From Poronia punctata (Eukaryota; Ascomycota; Sordariomycetes; Xylariales; Xylariaceae): a stretch of 64,000 nucleotides of DNA. Location: positions 62,001 through 126,000 of the forward strand of contig MU401459.1 of the NCBI GenBank assembly GCA_022579005.1. Reading direction: 5' to 3'. Positions 12,445 through 24,764 of the stretch are shown one piece after another. The first letter of the stretch is position 1, and every line of letters begins with the position of its first letter. Made by a program: the position numbers and the translations under genes. Below the pieces are notes generated by a model. That model saw only the letters and a program-made list of their open reading frames with translations, was not told the DNA's origin and searched no databases.

Positions 12445-13835
12445 TTGGCCGGCGTCATGTCTTCCGCAACCCATATCTCGTATCTTATGCAGCCATTCAA
12501 CCCGTATAAGAGGTTATACGATTCGGAGCTACATGCTCACTCAGACGAGGAGACCCAGCAACAGGCCCAAGAAGACACGGAAGACGGGCGTGCAGATTGG
12601 CGTTTGCAGCGAAGCAGACGCAATACCGAGATCCCAACAGACCAACATGTCCAGAGACTGTATGGTCTATGCCGGAACACTCGCCAGATTCCCAGGGACA
12701 TCTCCCGCCATGGGCGTGATTACCATAAGTTGAACGGGGATAGAGTGATTCCTGATTATATTGGCCTTGTCGTTACATATAGGGAGACGATTAAGAGCGC
12801 CGACCTCAGAAGTCTCCCATGCATATTTTTTATCCACGGCGGTTGTCGCTATGGGGGTACGCCCGTAAGTAACTCACTTTCTAGGCCCCCTTTCGCCTGT
12901 CCTCGAGACAAATCCGCATGGCCGCGCCCGATCGCCCCCCGAAGCTGTTAAGGCGCTCAAGTCTCCTATCTGCTGCTTGGAGCAGACGATTGCTAACCGG
13001 TATATGGTAGTACTCTGGACGCTACTTGGATCGAGCCGAGCAGTGGGCCAGATATTTCAACGCCATAGTCGTGAGTGTTGACTATCGTTTATCACCGAAT
13101 GAGTCAGACGGTTCTGCCACGGACGAGGAGCCGACTAATGACTGCTTTGACGCCTTGGCATGGGTCTACATCCATCTCGGCGCCGACAATGACGAGATTC
13201 TAAAATATGGAGACCGGAAAAAGCTCATTGTCTTCGGCTCATCGGCAGGTGGCGGACTGGCCGCCTCGACTATGATCAAGTGGTATCAAGAAAAACACGA
13301 GGGGGCTACCCGGACGACGGGCGATATCCTCGGGCTCATGATGGAAGCTCCTCAACTCGATGATAGGTGTGATACCGCGTCCCATAGAGAGTTCACAGAC
13401 GGGAACATGTTTACGTCGGGTGATGCAATTGAAGGCTGGAAGGCCTCGCTGGGATCTCGAAGGGGGCTTGAAGACGTTAATGCCTTCGAGGCCCCAGCCC
13501 GAGCGAGGAGAGAAGACTTACGGCGTCTCCCCCCAACTTACATCGAGGTTGGGACAGTGGAGCCGTTCAGAGACGAAGTGAAGGCATTCTCCAACGCTCT
13601 CCTGGATGCAGGCGTGCAGGTTGAGATGCGATTATGGCAGGGGGGGTTCCATGGGTTCTTTGCAGCAGTACCTGGAGCCCTTGTTTCGAGATTTTGCGTC
13701 CTAAGCAAGCTCCGATGGATTAACCGCCGACTCGGGGCAAACGTCAGAAGCATCGAGGATGAATACGAGAAGACCAGAGCCGAGTATGAAGCCAAGGCAG
13801 AGGCGACAAAGGGTTTGGCCGATTGGGCCAACTAG
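12445..13835 (+). CDS. Alpha/beta hydrolase (HSL/lipase-esterase type) with an altered oxyanion motif
   Basis: This is probably a carboxylester hydrolase of the hormone-sensitive-lipase-like alpha/beta hydrolase fold. Two exons are inferred, 12,445-12,864 and 13,011-13,835, joined by an intron with a GTAAGT donor, a GCTAAC branch point and a TAG acceptor, giving 414 residues. Visible signatures are IFFIHGG (oxyanion loop), VVSVDYRLSPN, the nucleophile elbow VFGSSAGGGLAA (central serine), VGTVEPFRDE (acidic residue) and WQGGFHGFF (histidine). The oxyanion motif reads HGGC instead of the usual HGGG, so activity may be altered. The first 100 or so residues, rich in Gln, Arg and Asp, resemble no domain I know, and the true start or an extra upstream intron is uncertain. 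The substrate cannot be predicted. Confidence 0.72.
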
Positions 13836-14374
13836 AATATTGAGACGGCCCCGGGCAAGGCTAAACGTACGTCTTCCACTCGCATATTTGATATCGGACT
13901 TTTGCATAGGTGTAAATAAGGTATCGAGCTAGACTAGCATGAAGCCATGGAGGGGTGTGCCGATCGCAAGGGCGCCGATTTGCCGATGGTTCGCTTTTCT
14001 GTGGTATTAGTGTGAAACGACTTACTCATGCTATCCTGGCAACAGGAGGGTTTCCAGTATCTTCGATACAATGCAACTTATTGAGCGCAGTGACAGACCG
14101 ATGTTGTAAGGCTCACAAAGTCCAACTCCTCTGGACAGGGTGACAGGAATCGCAAAATACGGCACACCAATAAAGTGTGATAAGTCATAACGTCCCGAGA
14201 CGTAAGAACAAAGATACCTGCCCGATGTAAGCATAAGGTACCCTGTAGAACAGACACAGGCCACAGCAATTTATCCAATCAACACCGTCCAATTATCATA
14301 CTATTCTAGACCAAGCCAAAAGCGGACAGAAGCTTACTTGTATACGACAATTGTACGTGTACGAGTAGGGCCTA
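13836..14374. other. Gene-free flank leading to the 22-kb AT-rich block
   Basis: This stretch has normal composition and no recognised gene. The octamer TACGAGTA occurs at 14,360-14,367, just before the CCTAGG word at 14,371-14,376 where the inverted repeat of the AT-rich block begins. Confidence 0.5.
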
Positions 14375-14527
14375 GGTATGGAGGGCCATTGAGCTATTAT
14401 CTACCATTACCCCAATTCTCTGCATTTTTTTTTTTTTTTTATGTTTTGCATAAAAAACTTTTTTATTTTATATTTTATATTAAAAACTTTTTTATTTTTT
14501 GCTTTATATATAAAACTTTTTTATTTT
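14375..14527 (+). repeat. Left terminal inverted repeat of the 22-kb block
   Basis: The outer 38 bases or so are of ordinary composition and include GAGGGCCATTGAGC and CCATTACC. They are followed by a poly-T run and about 100 AT-rich bases with two or three copies of the word AAAACTTTTTTATTTT. The reverse complement of 36,475-36,626 matches over the same length and order. Most differences are C/T or G/A transitions, as expected if RIP struck the copies independently. Confidence 0.75.
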
Positions 14528-14532
14528 GCTTG

Positions 14533-15815
14533 CTAGCTTTTAAGTAAGTAAGTAATTATATTTTGCTTATTAGCTTTAAAGTTAGTAATTGTATTTTGCT
14601 AGGTAATTATATTTTGCTTGTTAGCTTTAAAGTTAGTAAGTAATTATATTTTGCTTGTTAGCCTTAAAGTTAGTAGGTAATTATATTTTGCTTGTTAGCT
14701 TTAAAGTTAGTAAGTAATTATATTTTGCCCGTTAGCTTTAAAGTTAGTAAGTAATTATATTTTGCCTGTTAGCTTTAAAGTAAGTAATTATATTTTGTTT
14801 ATTAGCTTTAAAGTTAGTAAGTAATTATATTTTGCTTGTTAGCCTTAAAATAAGTAATTATATTTTGCTTGTTAGCTTTAAAGTTAGTAGGTAATTATAT
14901 TTTGCTTGTTAGCTTTAAAGTTAGTAATTATATTTTGCTTATTAGCTTTAAGGTTAGTAAGTAATTATATTTTGCTTATTAGCCTTAAGGTTAGTAAATA
15001 ATTATATTTTGCTTATTAGCCTTAAGGTTAGTAAGTAATTGTATTTTGCTTATTAGCTTTAAAGTAAGTAATTATATTTTGCTTGTTAGCTTTAAGGTTA
15101 GTAAGTAATTATATCTTGCTTGTTAGCTTTAAGGTTAGTAAGTAATTATATTTTGCTTGTTGGCTTTAAGGTTAGTAGGTAATTATATTTTGCTTGTTAG
15201 CTTTAAAGTAAGTAATTGTATTTTGCTTGTTAGCTTTAAGGTTAGTAGGTAATTGTATTTTGCTTGTTAGCTTTAAAGTAGGTAATTATATCTTGCTTGT
15301 TGGCTTTAAGGTAAGTAATTATATTTTACCTGTTAGCTTTAAAGTTAATAATTATATTTTGCCTATTAGCTTTAAAGTTAGTAAGTAATTGTATTTTGCT
15401 TATTAGCTTTAAGGTTAGTAAGTAATTATATTTTATTTATTAGCCTTAAAGTAAGTAATTATATTTTGCTTATTAGCCTTAAGGTTAGTAAGTAATTATA
15501 TTTTGCTTATTAGCTTTAAAGTTAGTAAGTAATTATATTTTGCCTATTAGCCTTAAGGTTAGTAAGTAATTATATTTTGCCTGTTAGCCTTAAAGTAAGT
15601 AATTATATTTTGCTTATTAGCTTTAAGGTTAGTAGGTAATTATATTTTGCTTGTTAGCCTTAAAGTTAGTAAGTAATTGTATTTTGCTTATTAGCTTTAA
15701 GGTTAGTAAGTAATTGTATTTTGCTAGGCAATTATATTTTGCTAGGCAATTATATTTTGCTAAGCAATTGTATTTTGCTTGCTAGCTTTAAAGTAAGTAA
15801 TTATATTTTGTATAA
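14533..15815. repeat. Minisatellite A: about 40 units of 28-37 bp
   Basis: The core word TAATTATATTTTGCTTGTTA, followed by GCTTTAAAGTTAGTAAG, is repeated head to tail about 40 times directly inside the left terminal repeat. Units come in longer and shorter forms, with or without GTTAGTAAG, and differ mostly by C/T and A/G changes. The last few units shrink to about 18 bases (AATTATATTTTGCTAGGC). There is no coding potential. The unique spacers and conserved direct repeats of a CRISPR array are absent. Confidence 0.9.
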
Positions 15816-17136
15816 AATACTAAGGTACTTTACTTAATAAAAATCTACTTATATATAGGTAAATATAATTGCAAATATTGTTATAAAGCTATTTAATGCT
15901 ATAAGCACTTATATATTATATTATTTTCTTACTATATACTTTTTATTTCTTTTTTTTCTTCTTTTTTTTAAGTAACTGGTTATATTTAACTATAAAATAT
16001 AAAGGCTTTTTATACTTTATATTTATATGCTGCTAATATTATTTTAAAGCTTTTATTAATATAGTATTAGTAGCTTTTTTGCTTTTAGTCCTGCTTTATT
16101 TTTTGCTAGCGTAGTTAGCAACGCTGCTTAAAGCAATAAAAGGTCTTAAAAGCTAAATTTTATTTTTAACTATAGCTTTAAGTTTTAATATTATAGCAAA
16201 AAACAAAAACATAACTAAAAAGAAAAAAAGAAAAAAAAGAAACAAGAAAAATTAAAAAGCACTTAATATAATAGCTAATATAATAGCTAACACCTTTTTT
16301 AATACAATAGCTAACACCTTTTTACTAAAATAACTATAACGCAGTAGTACTTCGCTTTTTACTTTACTTTTAGATTTTTTTACTTTTATTACTACGCTTA
16401 TAGCTAAAAAAAATATAGCTAAAAAAAAAAGTTTTTTAAAAAAAGAGGTTATAAAAGAAAAGGCTTTAAAGGCCTTGCCCTTTTTACGTTAAAATGCTTA
16501 TATACTAGCAACTAGTATACAAAAAATATACTTATATGTTAGCTATATTTAAAGCGTATTAAGTGGTTAAGTAGCTATAGTAAAGTATATTAACTTTGTT
16601 AGTGCTTATACTACTTATTATAAATAGTATGCTAGTAGTAACTATAGCTATATTTTAATATAAGTTGCTTTAATATAATATAGCTAAGCTTTTATATTAA
16701 TTTATATATAGCTTACTATTTTTTATTTTAATGTTTAACTAACTTTTTAATATAGTAATAAGCAGTTAAAGTTGTTAAAGTTAAGTAAGTATATATTATT
16801 TTAGCTTTTTTATGTTTGCTTGTTTTTAATATATATTATAAAATATTGTTAGCATTTTATATACTATACGTTATTTATTAAATAAGCTTAACATTTTAAC
16901 TGCTAGCTTTGCTAGTAAAAATGCTTATAATAATGCTGTATATATAAAAAAGGTAAAAAAGCTATATAAGCTTTTTAATAAGCTTATTTTATTGCTTACT
17001 AAAAAAAATAATTAAAAAGAAAAAAAAAAAAAGAAAGCTTATATAAAGTATTGCTATATTAGCTTTATAACTTATTATTGTATATATTTTCTAGCTTAAA
17101 AAAACTAAACGTTTTTTATATAATATTTTTTAATAT

Positions 17137-17316
17137 TTAGCTACTAAAAATATTAAAACCTTGCTAAAGTATATATAAACTAGTAGCAAGGCTATATTTA
17201 GCTACTAAAAATAATAAGCTTTAATATAGTATATATAATAAAGTAGCAAGGCAAAGTTTAGCTATTAAAAATAGTAAACTTTAATAAAATATATATATAT
17301 ATAATAAAGTAGCAAG
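17137..17316. repeat. 60-bp tandem repeat, three copies
   Basis: Three adjacent copies of about 60 bases contain AGTAGCAAGGC and TTTAGCTACTAAAAAT. They lie inside the 22-kb AT-rich block and show the same transition-type divergence as the longer arrays. Confidence 0.7.
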
Positions 17317-19789
17317 TTTATAACGTAATATTTATATTTTTTTATAGTATTATAGCTTATAAAATAATAAACTTTTGCTTTAAATATAATAAACTTACTG
17401 CTTTTTAAAATATTATAAGCCTAGGCTAAATTTAAAGTAATATTAAGTAGGTTACGTAAATGCTTACGTAGTTACTAGCTATTGCTACTATTTTTGCTAA
17501 AAAATAGGGTTTTATTTAAAATTAGGTATATATGCAGTATAAGTACCTAAGTACTTGCTTTAGTTGCTTAACATCTTTATTTTTTACTTTTTAAATTATA
17601 TTTAGCTTTTATGCTTATATATTTAGCATTTTATATTAGCTAATAGCTTTTTATTTTTATACTAAGGTTTTAAGTAAATATAGTTTATTTATTGCTTTTA
17701 ATTAGTAAAGAACGTAATAATTAATAAAGGGTATATATACACTTTTACTATACTTATATTAGTTTTATAAAAATGTTTATAACAATATAACTAAAATTTA
17801 AATATTTTATAATAAAAACAGTTTATTTAAAAAGCTAATTATAAAGTAAATAAATAAACTTATTGCTTTTAAATTTAAAGATAATATATTAAATAAGCTA
17901 AGTAATTATATAACTAAATATAATAGTAAACTATATTATAAACCTTTATAGCTATACTTTTTGTTTATTTATAATAATTATATTTATAACTACTAATATA
18001 AGCAAATTAGCTGCTAACTTTTATTAAAGCAAAAAATATAAGTTATTTTTTGCATTAAAATAACTTATATAAATGTTACTTAAATAAACTATAGCGCAGC
18101 TATAAAAAAAATTTAGTTTATAAAGTATATTGCTTTTTATACTATATAAAAAGCTAGGTTTAAAAAATTTATATTTTAAAAACAGCAGGCTATAGTATTT
18201 GTTTATATAATAACAGCTTTATTAACAAAAAAAAAGCTAATTTAATATAGTTATACTTATATTAAAAAGTAATAAGTAAATATAAAATATTTTTTATATT
18301 TATAAGGTTAGTTGCAATATTTTTTATAGTTTTAGTAACTATAAAGTAATTTTTTTTATATTTTTATATAATAAAGTAAATATAAGCAGTAAATATAATA
18401 GTAAGCTTTATTATTAAGTACTTAAATTAGTAAGTAAAACAAGTTATAAGTAGCGTTATAGTTAATATTAAAAAAAAGGACTTAGATAATTTTTTTAGCT
18501 GTTTAGGTTGCTAGAAAATTAAAGCAGGTTTTTAATATATTTATATATTAAAAATATAATTTAAAAAAAGTAAAAAGTAAACTTAAATACTTTTTTTTTA
18601 GTTAACAAAGTAAATATAAATACTTATTATAATAATAATCTTTTTATTAAAGTAATAGTTTTTTTATTTAAGCAATAATCTTTTTATTAAAGCAATAATT
18701 TTTTATACGCAATATAAGCAGTTAAACAAAAGCTTTTTAATTTATAAAAATCTACGTATTTTTTTATTTAATTAAATTTATTTTTTGCTTATTTAAAAAT
18801 AGCAAAACATGCTAGCTTATTAAATAAGTATATTGTAAGCAATACGTCTTTTAACTTTATTTTGCTTAACGCTGCCTTTTTGCTTTTTAGCAACTTTTTT
18901 AAAGCTTTAAAATTGTTATTTATATAGTTTTTTTAATAAAATTATAAGTCTTTACTTATAAGCTTTGTTTTTAAGTAGCGTTAAACTTACTAGCTTATAT
19001 ATAGTACTTATAGCTAATTATAGCAAGCAAGCAAACAACGCTTATATAAAAGCTTAATAGTATAGTTTTTACTTTAGTTAAAAGCTTACTACTAAATTTA
19101 ATAAAGTTAGCAACGTTTTATTGCCTATATAGTAATTAGCTAGTGCTGCTTTTATAATCTTATTTAAAAATAAATATAAAACTAGTAAAATAATATAAAA
19201 GTTTAAGTTAAATATTTTTTTTTTTTTTAAATATTTAAACTTTTTAAACAGCAATAATAAAGCTTATGCTATACGCTATTTTTTTTTATAACAAAGTTAC
19301 TTTATACTATATTATATACTTTAATTATATAGCTTTTAATTAAAGATAATATAATTATTAATATAAAAACGCAGTATAAAGTAAATTTGTAGCAAAAAAA
19401 AGTTTAAGCTTAAAGCTTTTTAACTATTTACTTTAAGTTTTAAATAAAAGTTTTTTTTTTTATTATAAGCAAATTAAATAAATTATTTTAAAAACCCTTT
19501 AATAAACTTATAGCATTATTATTGCTTTTAATATACTTTTTTTAATATAAAGAATATAAGGGGCTATAGCTAAGTTTATAATTTTTTTATTTACTTTATA
19601 TTTTAAAATTTTAATAAAGCTAACAATGTTTATATTTTATAAAATTACTTTAGCTATATTGTTGCTAATATATACTATAAGCAACTGCTATATAATATAA
19701 AAATTTAAGTGCTTTATTTAAATATTTTTTTTTATAACTTTTGCTAACTTTTTAAAGTTACTAGCTAGGTTTTAATATTTGCTAGCAAA

Positions 19790-20450
19790 AAACGTATATA
19801 CTTTTTATTGCCTACTAACTTCTTATTACCTACTAACCTTTTACTGCTTACTAAGCTTTTATTGCTTACTAGCTTCTTGCTACTTACTAGCCTTTTACTA
19901 CTTACTAAGCCTTTTAGTATTTTTAGCTTAGCTTTTAATACTTGCTAATAAAAAACGTATATGCTTTTTGCTGCTTACTAGCCTTTTGCTACTTACTAAT
20001 TTCTTACTACTTACTAACTTTTTTAATATTTTTAGCTTAGCTTTTAATACTTGCTAACAAAAAACGTATATACTTTTTGCTGCTTACTAACTTTTTGCTA
20101 CTTACTAACTTCTTGCTGCCTACTAACTTCTTGCTGCTTACTAACTTTTTTAATATTTTTAGCTTAGCTTTTAATACTTGCTAATAAAAAACGTATACGC
20201 TTTTTGCTACCTACCGGCCTTTTGCTACCTACTAACCCTTTACTACTTACTAACTTTTTTAATATTTTTAGCTTAGCTTTTAATACTTGCTAATAAAAAA
20301 CATATACGCTTTTTGCTACCTACTAACTTTTTGCTACCTACTAACTTTTTGCTACTTACTAGCTTTTTTAATATTTTTAACTTAGCTTTTAACACTTGCT
20401 AATAAAAAACATATACGCTTTTTATTGCCTACTAGCTTTTTTAAGTTATA
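19790..20450. repeat. Minisatellite B: six compound units of about 110-140 bp
   Basis: Each compound unit starts with ACTTGCTAATAAAAAACGTA, continues with two to five copies of an approximately 19-base sub-repeat (GCTTTTTGCTACTTACTAAC and variants), and ends with TTTTTAATATTTTTAGCTTA. Changes in sub-repeat number give the unequal unit lengths, which points to slippage or unequal exchange after the compound unit formed. Confidence 0.8.
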
Positions 20451-20795
20451 AGTATAGCTAGCAACGTTATGCTAATAGTATACAAAGCTATTAAAAAATA
20501 GCTTACAAAGTAGTATTTTAGCTTACAACTAAATAAGATTAACTTTATTTATAATTAAAATAATAGTTTTATAATTAAAAATTATTTTTTACTAATAAAA
20601 AATATATATACTTACTAGCCTCTTGCTACTTACTAGCTTTTTTAAGTTATAGGCATAACTAATAGCGTTATACTAATAATATATAAAGCTACTAAAAAAT
20701 AGCTTATAAAGTAGTATTTTAGCTTATAACTAAATAAAATTAACTTTATTTATAATTAAAGTAATAGTTTTATAATTAAAAATTATTTTTTGCTT
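20446..20795. repeat. Direct duplication of about 165 bp
   Basis: Two copies (about 20,446-20,610 and 20,643-20,795) share, in order, a GTTATAxTAATA word, AAAATAGCTTA, AAAGTAGTATTTTAGCTTA and ATTAACTTTATTTATAATTA. They follow directly on minisatellite B and overlap its last unit, so the duplication is probably part of the same repeat process. Confidence 0.65.
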
Positions 20796-21819
20796 TTAAA
20801 AGCGCTTAATTTAGCTTATATAAAAAACTTGCTAGCAAACATATTTTAAAAATGTTATAATATATATTTAAAAGTAGCTGGTAATAGTAAGTGTTAATTA
20901 CTTTTATATACTTATAATACTAAAATAATACTTAAAGCAATATTTAATATAAAAATTATTATAATATATACCTTTAACTGTTTAAACATATTAAATAATT
21001 AACTTTTTTTAAATTAAATTACTATTTTTACGCTTTTAAAGCTAATAAGCTTTTATATTAACTTTATAAGCGTTTTAAAAAACTATTAGCAGCAATAAAA
21101 CCTTTTAAAAAACAATGTTTATATTTTTAAAAAATATATTATTGCTTAAAAGTAATAAAGACTTTAGTTATTTATAACGTAATAAAAAAGCTATAAAAAC
21201 TTAATGCTATATAAGCAACTAAAAACTAAATAAAGAAAAAAGCTTTAAATAGTAGTAAATAGCTTAGCTAAAATAAAATCTTAAGCTTATATTATTTTTA
21301 AAAAACTTGCTAATAAAAAATATAAATAGCTTTTATTATTACTTTTTTTAATTTTTTATAGCCTTTATAGTAGCTACTAGCACTTAGTAGCAAGTAGTAT
21401 ATATACTAGCTATTAGTATTAAGCTAAAGTTAGTTTAAAGTTTAAAAGTAAAGTACTAAACATTTTTTTAAATTTATGCTACTTTTAAAAAAAAAGTTTT
21501 TAATATTATATAGCAACTTATAATAAAATTAAAAAACTTTATAAACTTAATTATTAATAGCCTTATTATTAGTTTATTAAAACTGCTTAGTTAAAAAAAA
21601 CTTTATATAGCTAGTAAATAATAGCCTAATTATTAGTATATAAAAAATAATAAAAAATAAACTTTATATAAGCTATATGCAATAATTTTAATTATAAGTC
21701 TATATATTTTTAGTTTAATAAAAGCCTTGCCTTTTATTATAAACTTAGTAGCTTAAAAAAGAAAATAAGTAGTAGGCCTTAAGCATAGCTTATTTTAAAT
21801 ACTAGTACCTATAAAAAAG

Positions 21820-22560
21820 CGCTTTTAAAAAAAGCAATAGCTATTATGTACTTTATTTAAAGTTATAAAAGTTTGCAGCACTTTTATTATAGTTAAATTA
21901 ACTATAGTAGCGCTAGTAAAAGTACGCTAATAGTTACTTTTAAATTATAAAACTAATAAAAGCTTAAAGTACTATTTTTTTAATTAAAACTAAAAAAAAT
22001 AGCAAATAAAAACTTAAAAAAGTATTTAATAGTTAAGCAAAATAAACGCTATAAAACTACTAAGAAAAAAAAAAAGACTTAGTAGCTATTAGTACTAACT
22101 TAAAAGTGTTTTTAATTAGCTTAAACTAACTTTTTAGCTATATAACTTTATAAAGTACTGTTGCTAAATTAAAAGCAGCTATAAAAGCATATATTAATAA
22201 CTTGTTATAAGCAACCTTATAAAGCAATATATAAAATTAAAAGCAGCTTAAAAAGCTTATACTAACAATTTTACTTTTTAACTTATAATGCTTTTTTTAT
22301 AAAGCTAATACCTTAGTAAAAAAGTAATAAATACTATAATGCTTATAAAACTACGCTTAGGTTTAGCTAAAGGCTAATATAATAAGTTAATAATAATAAA
22401 AGTATTTTTTTTAAATTAGCACTGCTAAGCAATGCTTTTAAAAAGGTAAATAGCTATTATATACTTTAATTAAAGTTGTAAAAGTTTATAGCACTTTTAA
22501 TATAACTAAGGCTATGCTAGCGCTAATTAAAGCATATAAGTAGTTATTAATAGCCTATAC
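21820..22560. repeat. Dispersed direct repeat pair of about 125 bp
   Basis: Two similar stretches, about 21,825-21,945 and 22,430-22,555, share AATAGCTATTATxTACTTTA, AAAGTTxTAAAAGTTTxxAG and CACTTTxATATA in the same order and orientation. The roughly 480 bases between them do not repeat. The origin is unknown. Confidence 0.5.
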
Positions 22561-22649
22561 TTATAGCTTAATATAAAAAAAGAAAACCTTATATAATTAT
22601 ATATAAAAATTTAATTATTAATTAAAATATAGGAGTTAGGCTACTAATA

Positions 22650-23805
22650 CTTATAAAAAAGGTTTTTTATTAAAAAACTATAAAACTACTTTTATTAGCA
22701 ATACCTCTTATTACTAAAGGGCAATACTTTTAAAGCTAACTATAATGTAACCTTTACTAGCATTACCCTTTATTGCTAAAAAGCAATACTTATTGCTAAC
22801 ACCTACTAGTTAGGTCTTTTATTAAAAGATTATAAAACTACCTTTACTAGCAATACCCTTTATTGCTACAAGGCAATACTTATTGCTAACACTTACTAGT
22901 TAGCTTTTTTACTAAAAAACTATTATACTACCTTTACTAGTATTACTTTTTATTACTAAAAGGCAGCACTTATTACTAACACTTACTAGTTAAGTTCTTT
23001 ACTAAAAAACTATTATATTACCTTTACTAGCATTACCTTTTATTGCTAAAAGGCAGCACTTTTAAAGCTAGCCTTTAAAGCTGGCTATAATGCTACCTTT
23101 ACCAGCATTACCCCTTATTACTAAAAGGCAATACTTATTACTACTACTTACTAGTTAGGTCCTTTATTAAAAAACTATAAGACTACTTTTACTAGCATTA
23201 TTTTTTATTACTAAAGGGCAATACTTATTGCTAACACTTACTAGTTAGGTCTTTTATTAAAAAACTATAAAACTACCTTTACTAGCGTTACTTTTTATTA
23301 CTAAAAGGCAACACTTTTAAGGCTAACTTTTAAAGCTGACTATAAGACTACCTTTACCGGCATTACCTTTTATTGCTAAAAGGCAACACTTATTGCTAAT
23401 ACTTACTAGTTACGTTTTTTACTAAAAAACTATTATGCTACTTTTACTAGCATTACTTTTTATTGCTAAAGGGCAGCACTTTTAAAGCTAGCTTTTAAGG
23501 CTAGCTATAATGCTACCTTTACTAGCATTACCCCTTATTGCTAAAGGGCAGCACTTTTAAGGCTGGCTTTTAAGGCTGGCTATAATGCTACCTTTACCGG
23601 CATTACCTTTTATTGCTAAAGGGCAGCACCTTTAAGGCTAGCTTTTAAAGCTGGCTATAATGCTACCTTTACTAGCATTACCCCTTATTGCTAAAAGGTA
23701 ATACTTATTGCTAATACTTACTAGTTAAGTCTTTTATTAAAAAACTATAAGACTACCTTTACTAGCATTACCTTTTATTGCTAAAAAGCAATACTTACTA
23801 ATACT
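22650..23805. repeat. Minisatellite C: about 11-13 units of 85-110 bp
   Basis: The units contain CTACCTTTACTAGCATTACC, TTTATTGCTAAAAGGCA and either an ACTTACTAGTTAGGTCTTTT or a TTTTAAAGCTAGCTATAATG segment. The two segment types alternate irregularly, so this is a higher-order mixture of two related unit classes. Several units keep GC-richer words such as AAGGCTGGC, meaning they are less mutated than the surroundings. Confidence 0.8.
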
Positions 23806-23814
23806 TAGTATAGT

Positions 23815-24715
23815 ATTATATGCTAGTTTGTAGGACATATTACACCTTAGGCTAGCTAAGCAAGAATTATTAACTGTTATAAATTATTATACTAGTTACT
23901 TATATTTTTAAGTAAATACTAAAAATATAGTACTATAGCAGTTATAGTATATGCTACTATTTGCTTTAAATTTTATAGTAGCTATTATAGTTTTTTACTA
24001 AATATTAAAAAAAAAAGGCTATAGCGTACTTTAGCATATGCTGCTAATAACTATAAATAATATAGTAGTTATAAAAAGGGGCTTGTAGCTACTTTTTTTA
24101 TATACTTACTAGCTTTACTTAAGTTAAAAATATAGCTTAAACGCTTTTTATTTAAGTAAGCTTTTTTTAATAAATTATTTATATAGGAAATTTTAAAAGT
24201 TAACTTATAAAACTACTTTTTAATTAAATTAAAAAAAGGTTAAAAAATAGTTAGGTTGTTAGCTTTATATAGCACTAAGTGCTAGTTATTGCATTTTACT
24301 GCACCTTAAGGCATTATAGTAGGCATTAACAACTGTAATAAATTTTTATACTAGCTAATAACTTAGACTTTTTAGCAGTTACTATATTTTTAGTTTTATA
24401 GCGTATATAACGTATACTATTTATTGCTAAAGATAGTTTAGTAGTTACTATAACTTTTAAAACTTATTATAAGTATAATAAAATAGTATACTTTAATATA
24501 CTTAATAACGTTATTAACTACTATAAATTATTAAAGTAGTTATTAAAAAAAGCTTGCAGCTGCTTTTTTTATATACTTACTAGCTTTACTTAGATTAAAA
24601 ACATAGCTTAAAGGCTTTTAATCTAGGTAAGCTTTTTTTAATAAATTATTTATATAGGAAATTTTAAAAGTTAACTTATAAAACTACGTTTTTAATTAGT
24701 TAAAAGGTAGTTAAA
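23815..24715 (+). repeat. Two tandem copies of a 450-bp family (left arm)
   Basis: Two head-to-tail copies (about 23,815-24,245 and 24,246-24,715) share a 3' segment. It reads ATACTTACTAGCTTTACTTA, then a near-palindromic hairpin (arms ACTTAGATTAAAA and TTTTAATCTAGGT around ACATAGCTTAAAGGC in the second copy), then TATAGGAAATTTTAAAAG and TTAACTTATAAAACTAC. The same family occurs in the opposite orientation at 29.04-30.09 kb. Confidence 0.75.
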
Positions 24716-24764
24716 GAAAAGTTAATAAAAACTAAAAACTAATAGCTAGATTTTACTGCTTTTT

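Noticed and set aside
14533..15815. Possible CRISPR array
   Set aside because: Units abut or vary in length without unique spacers, the host is eukaryotic, and there are no cas genes.
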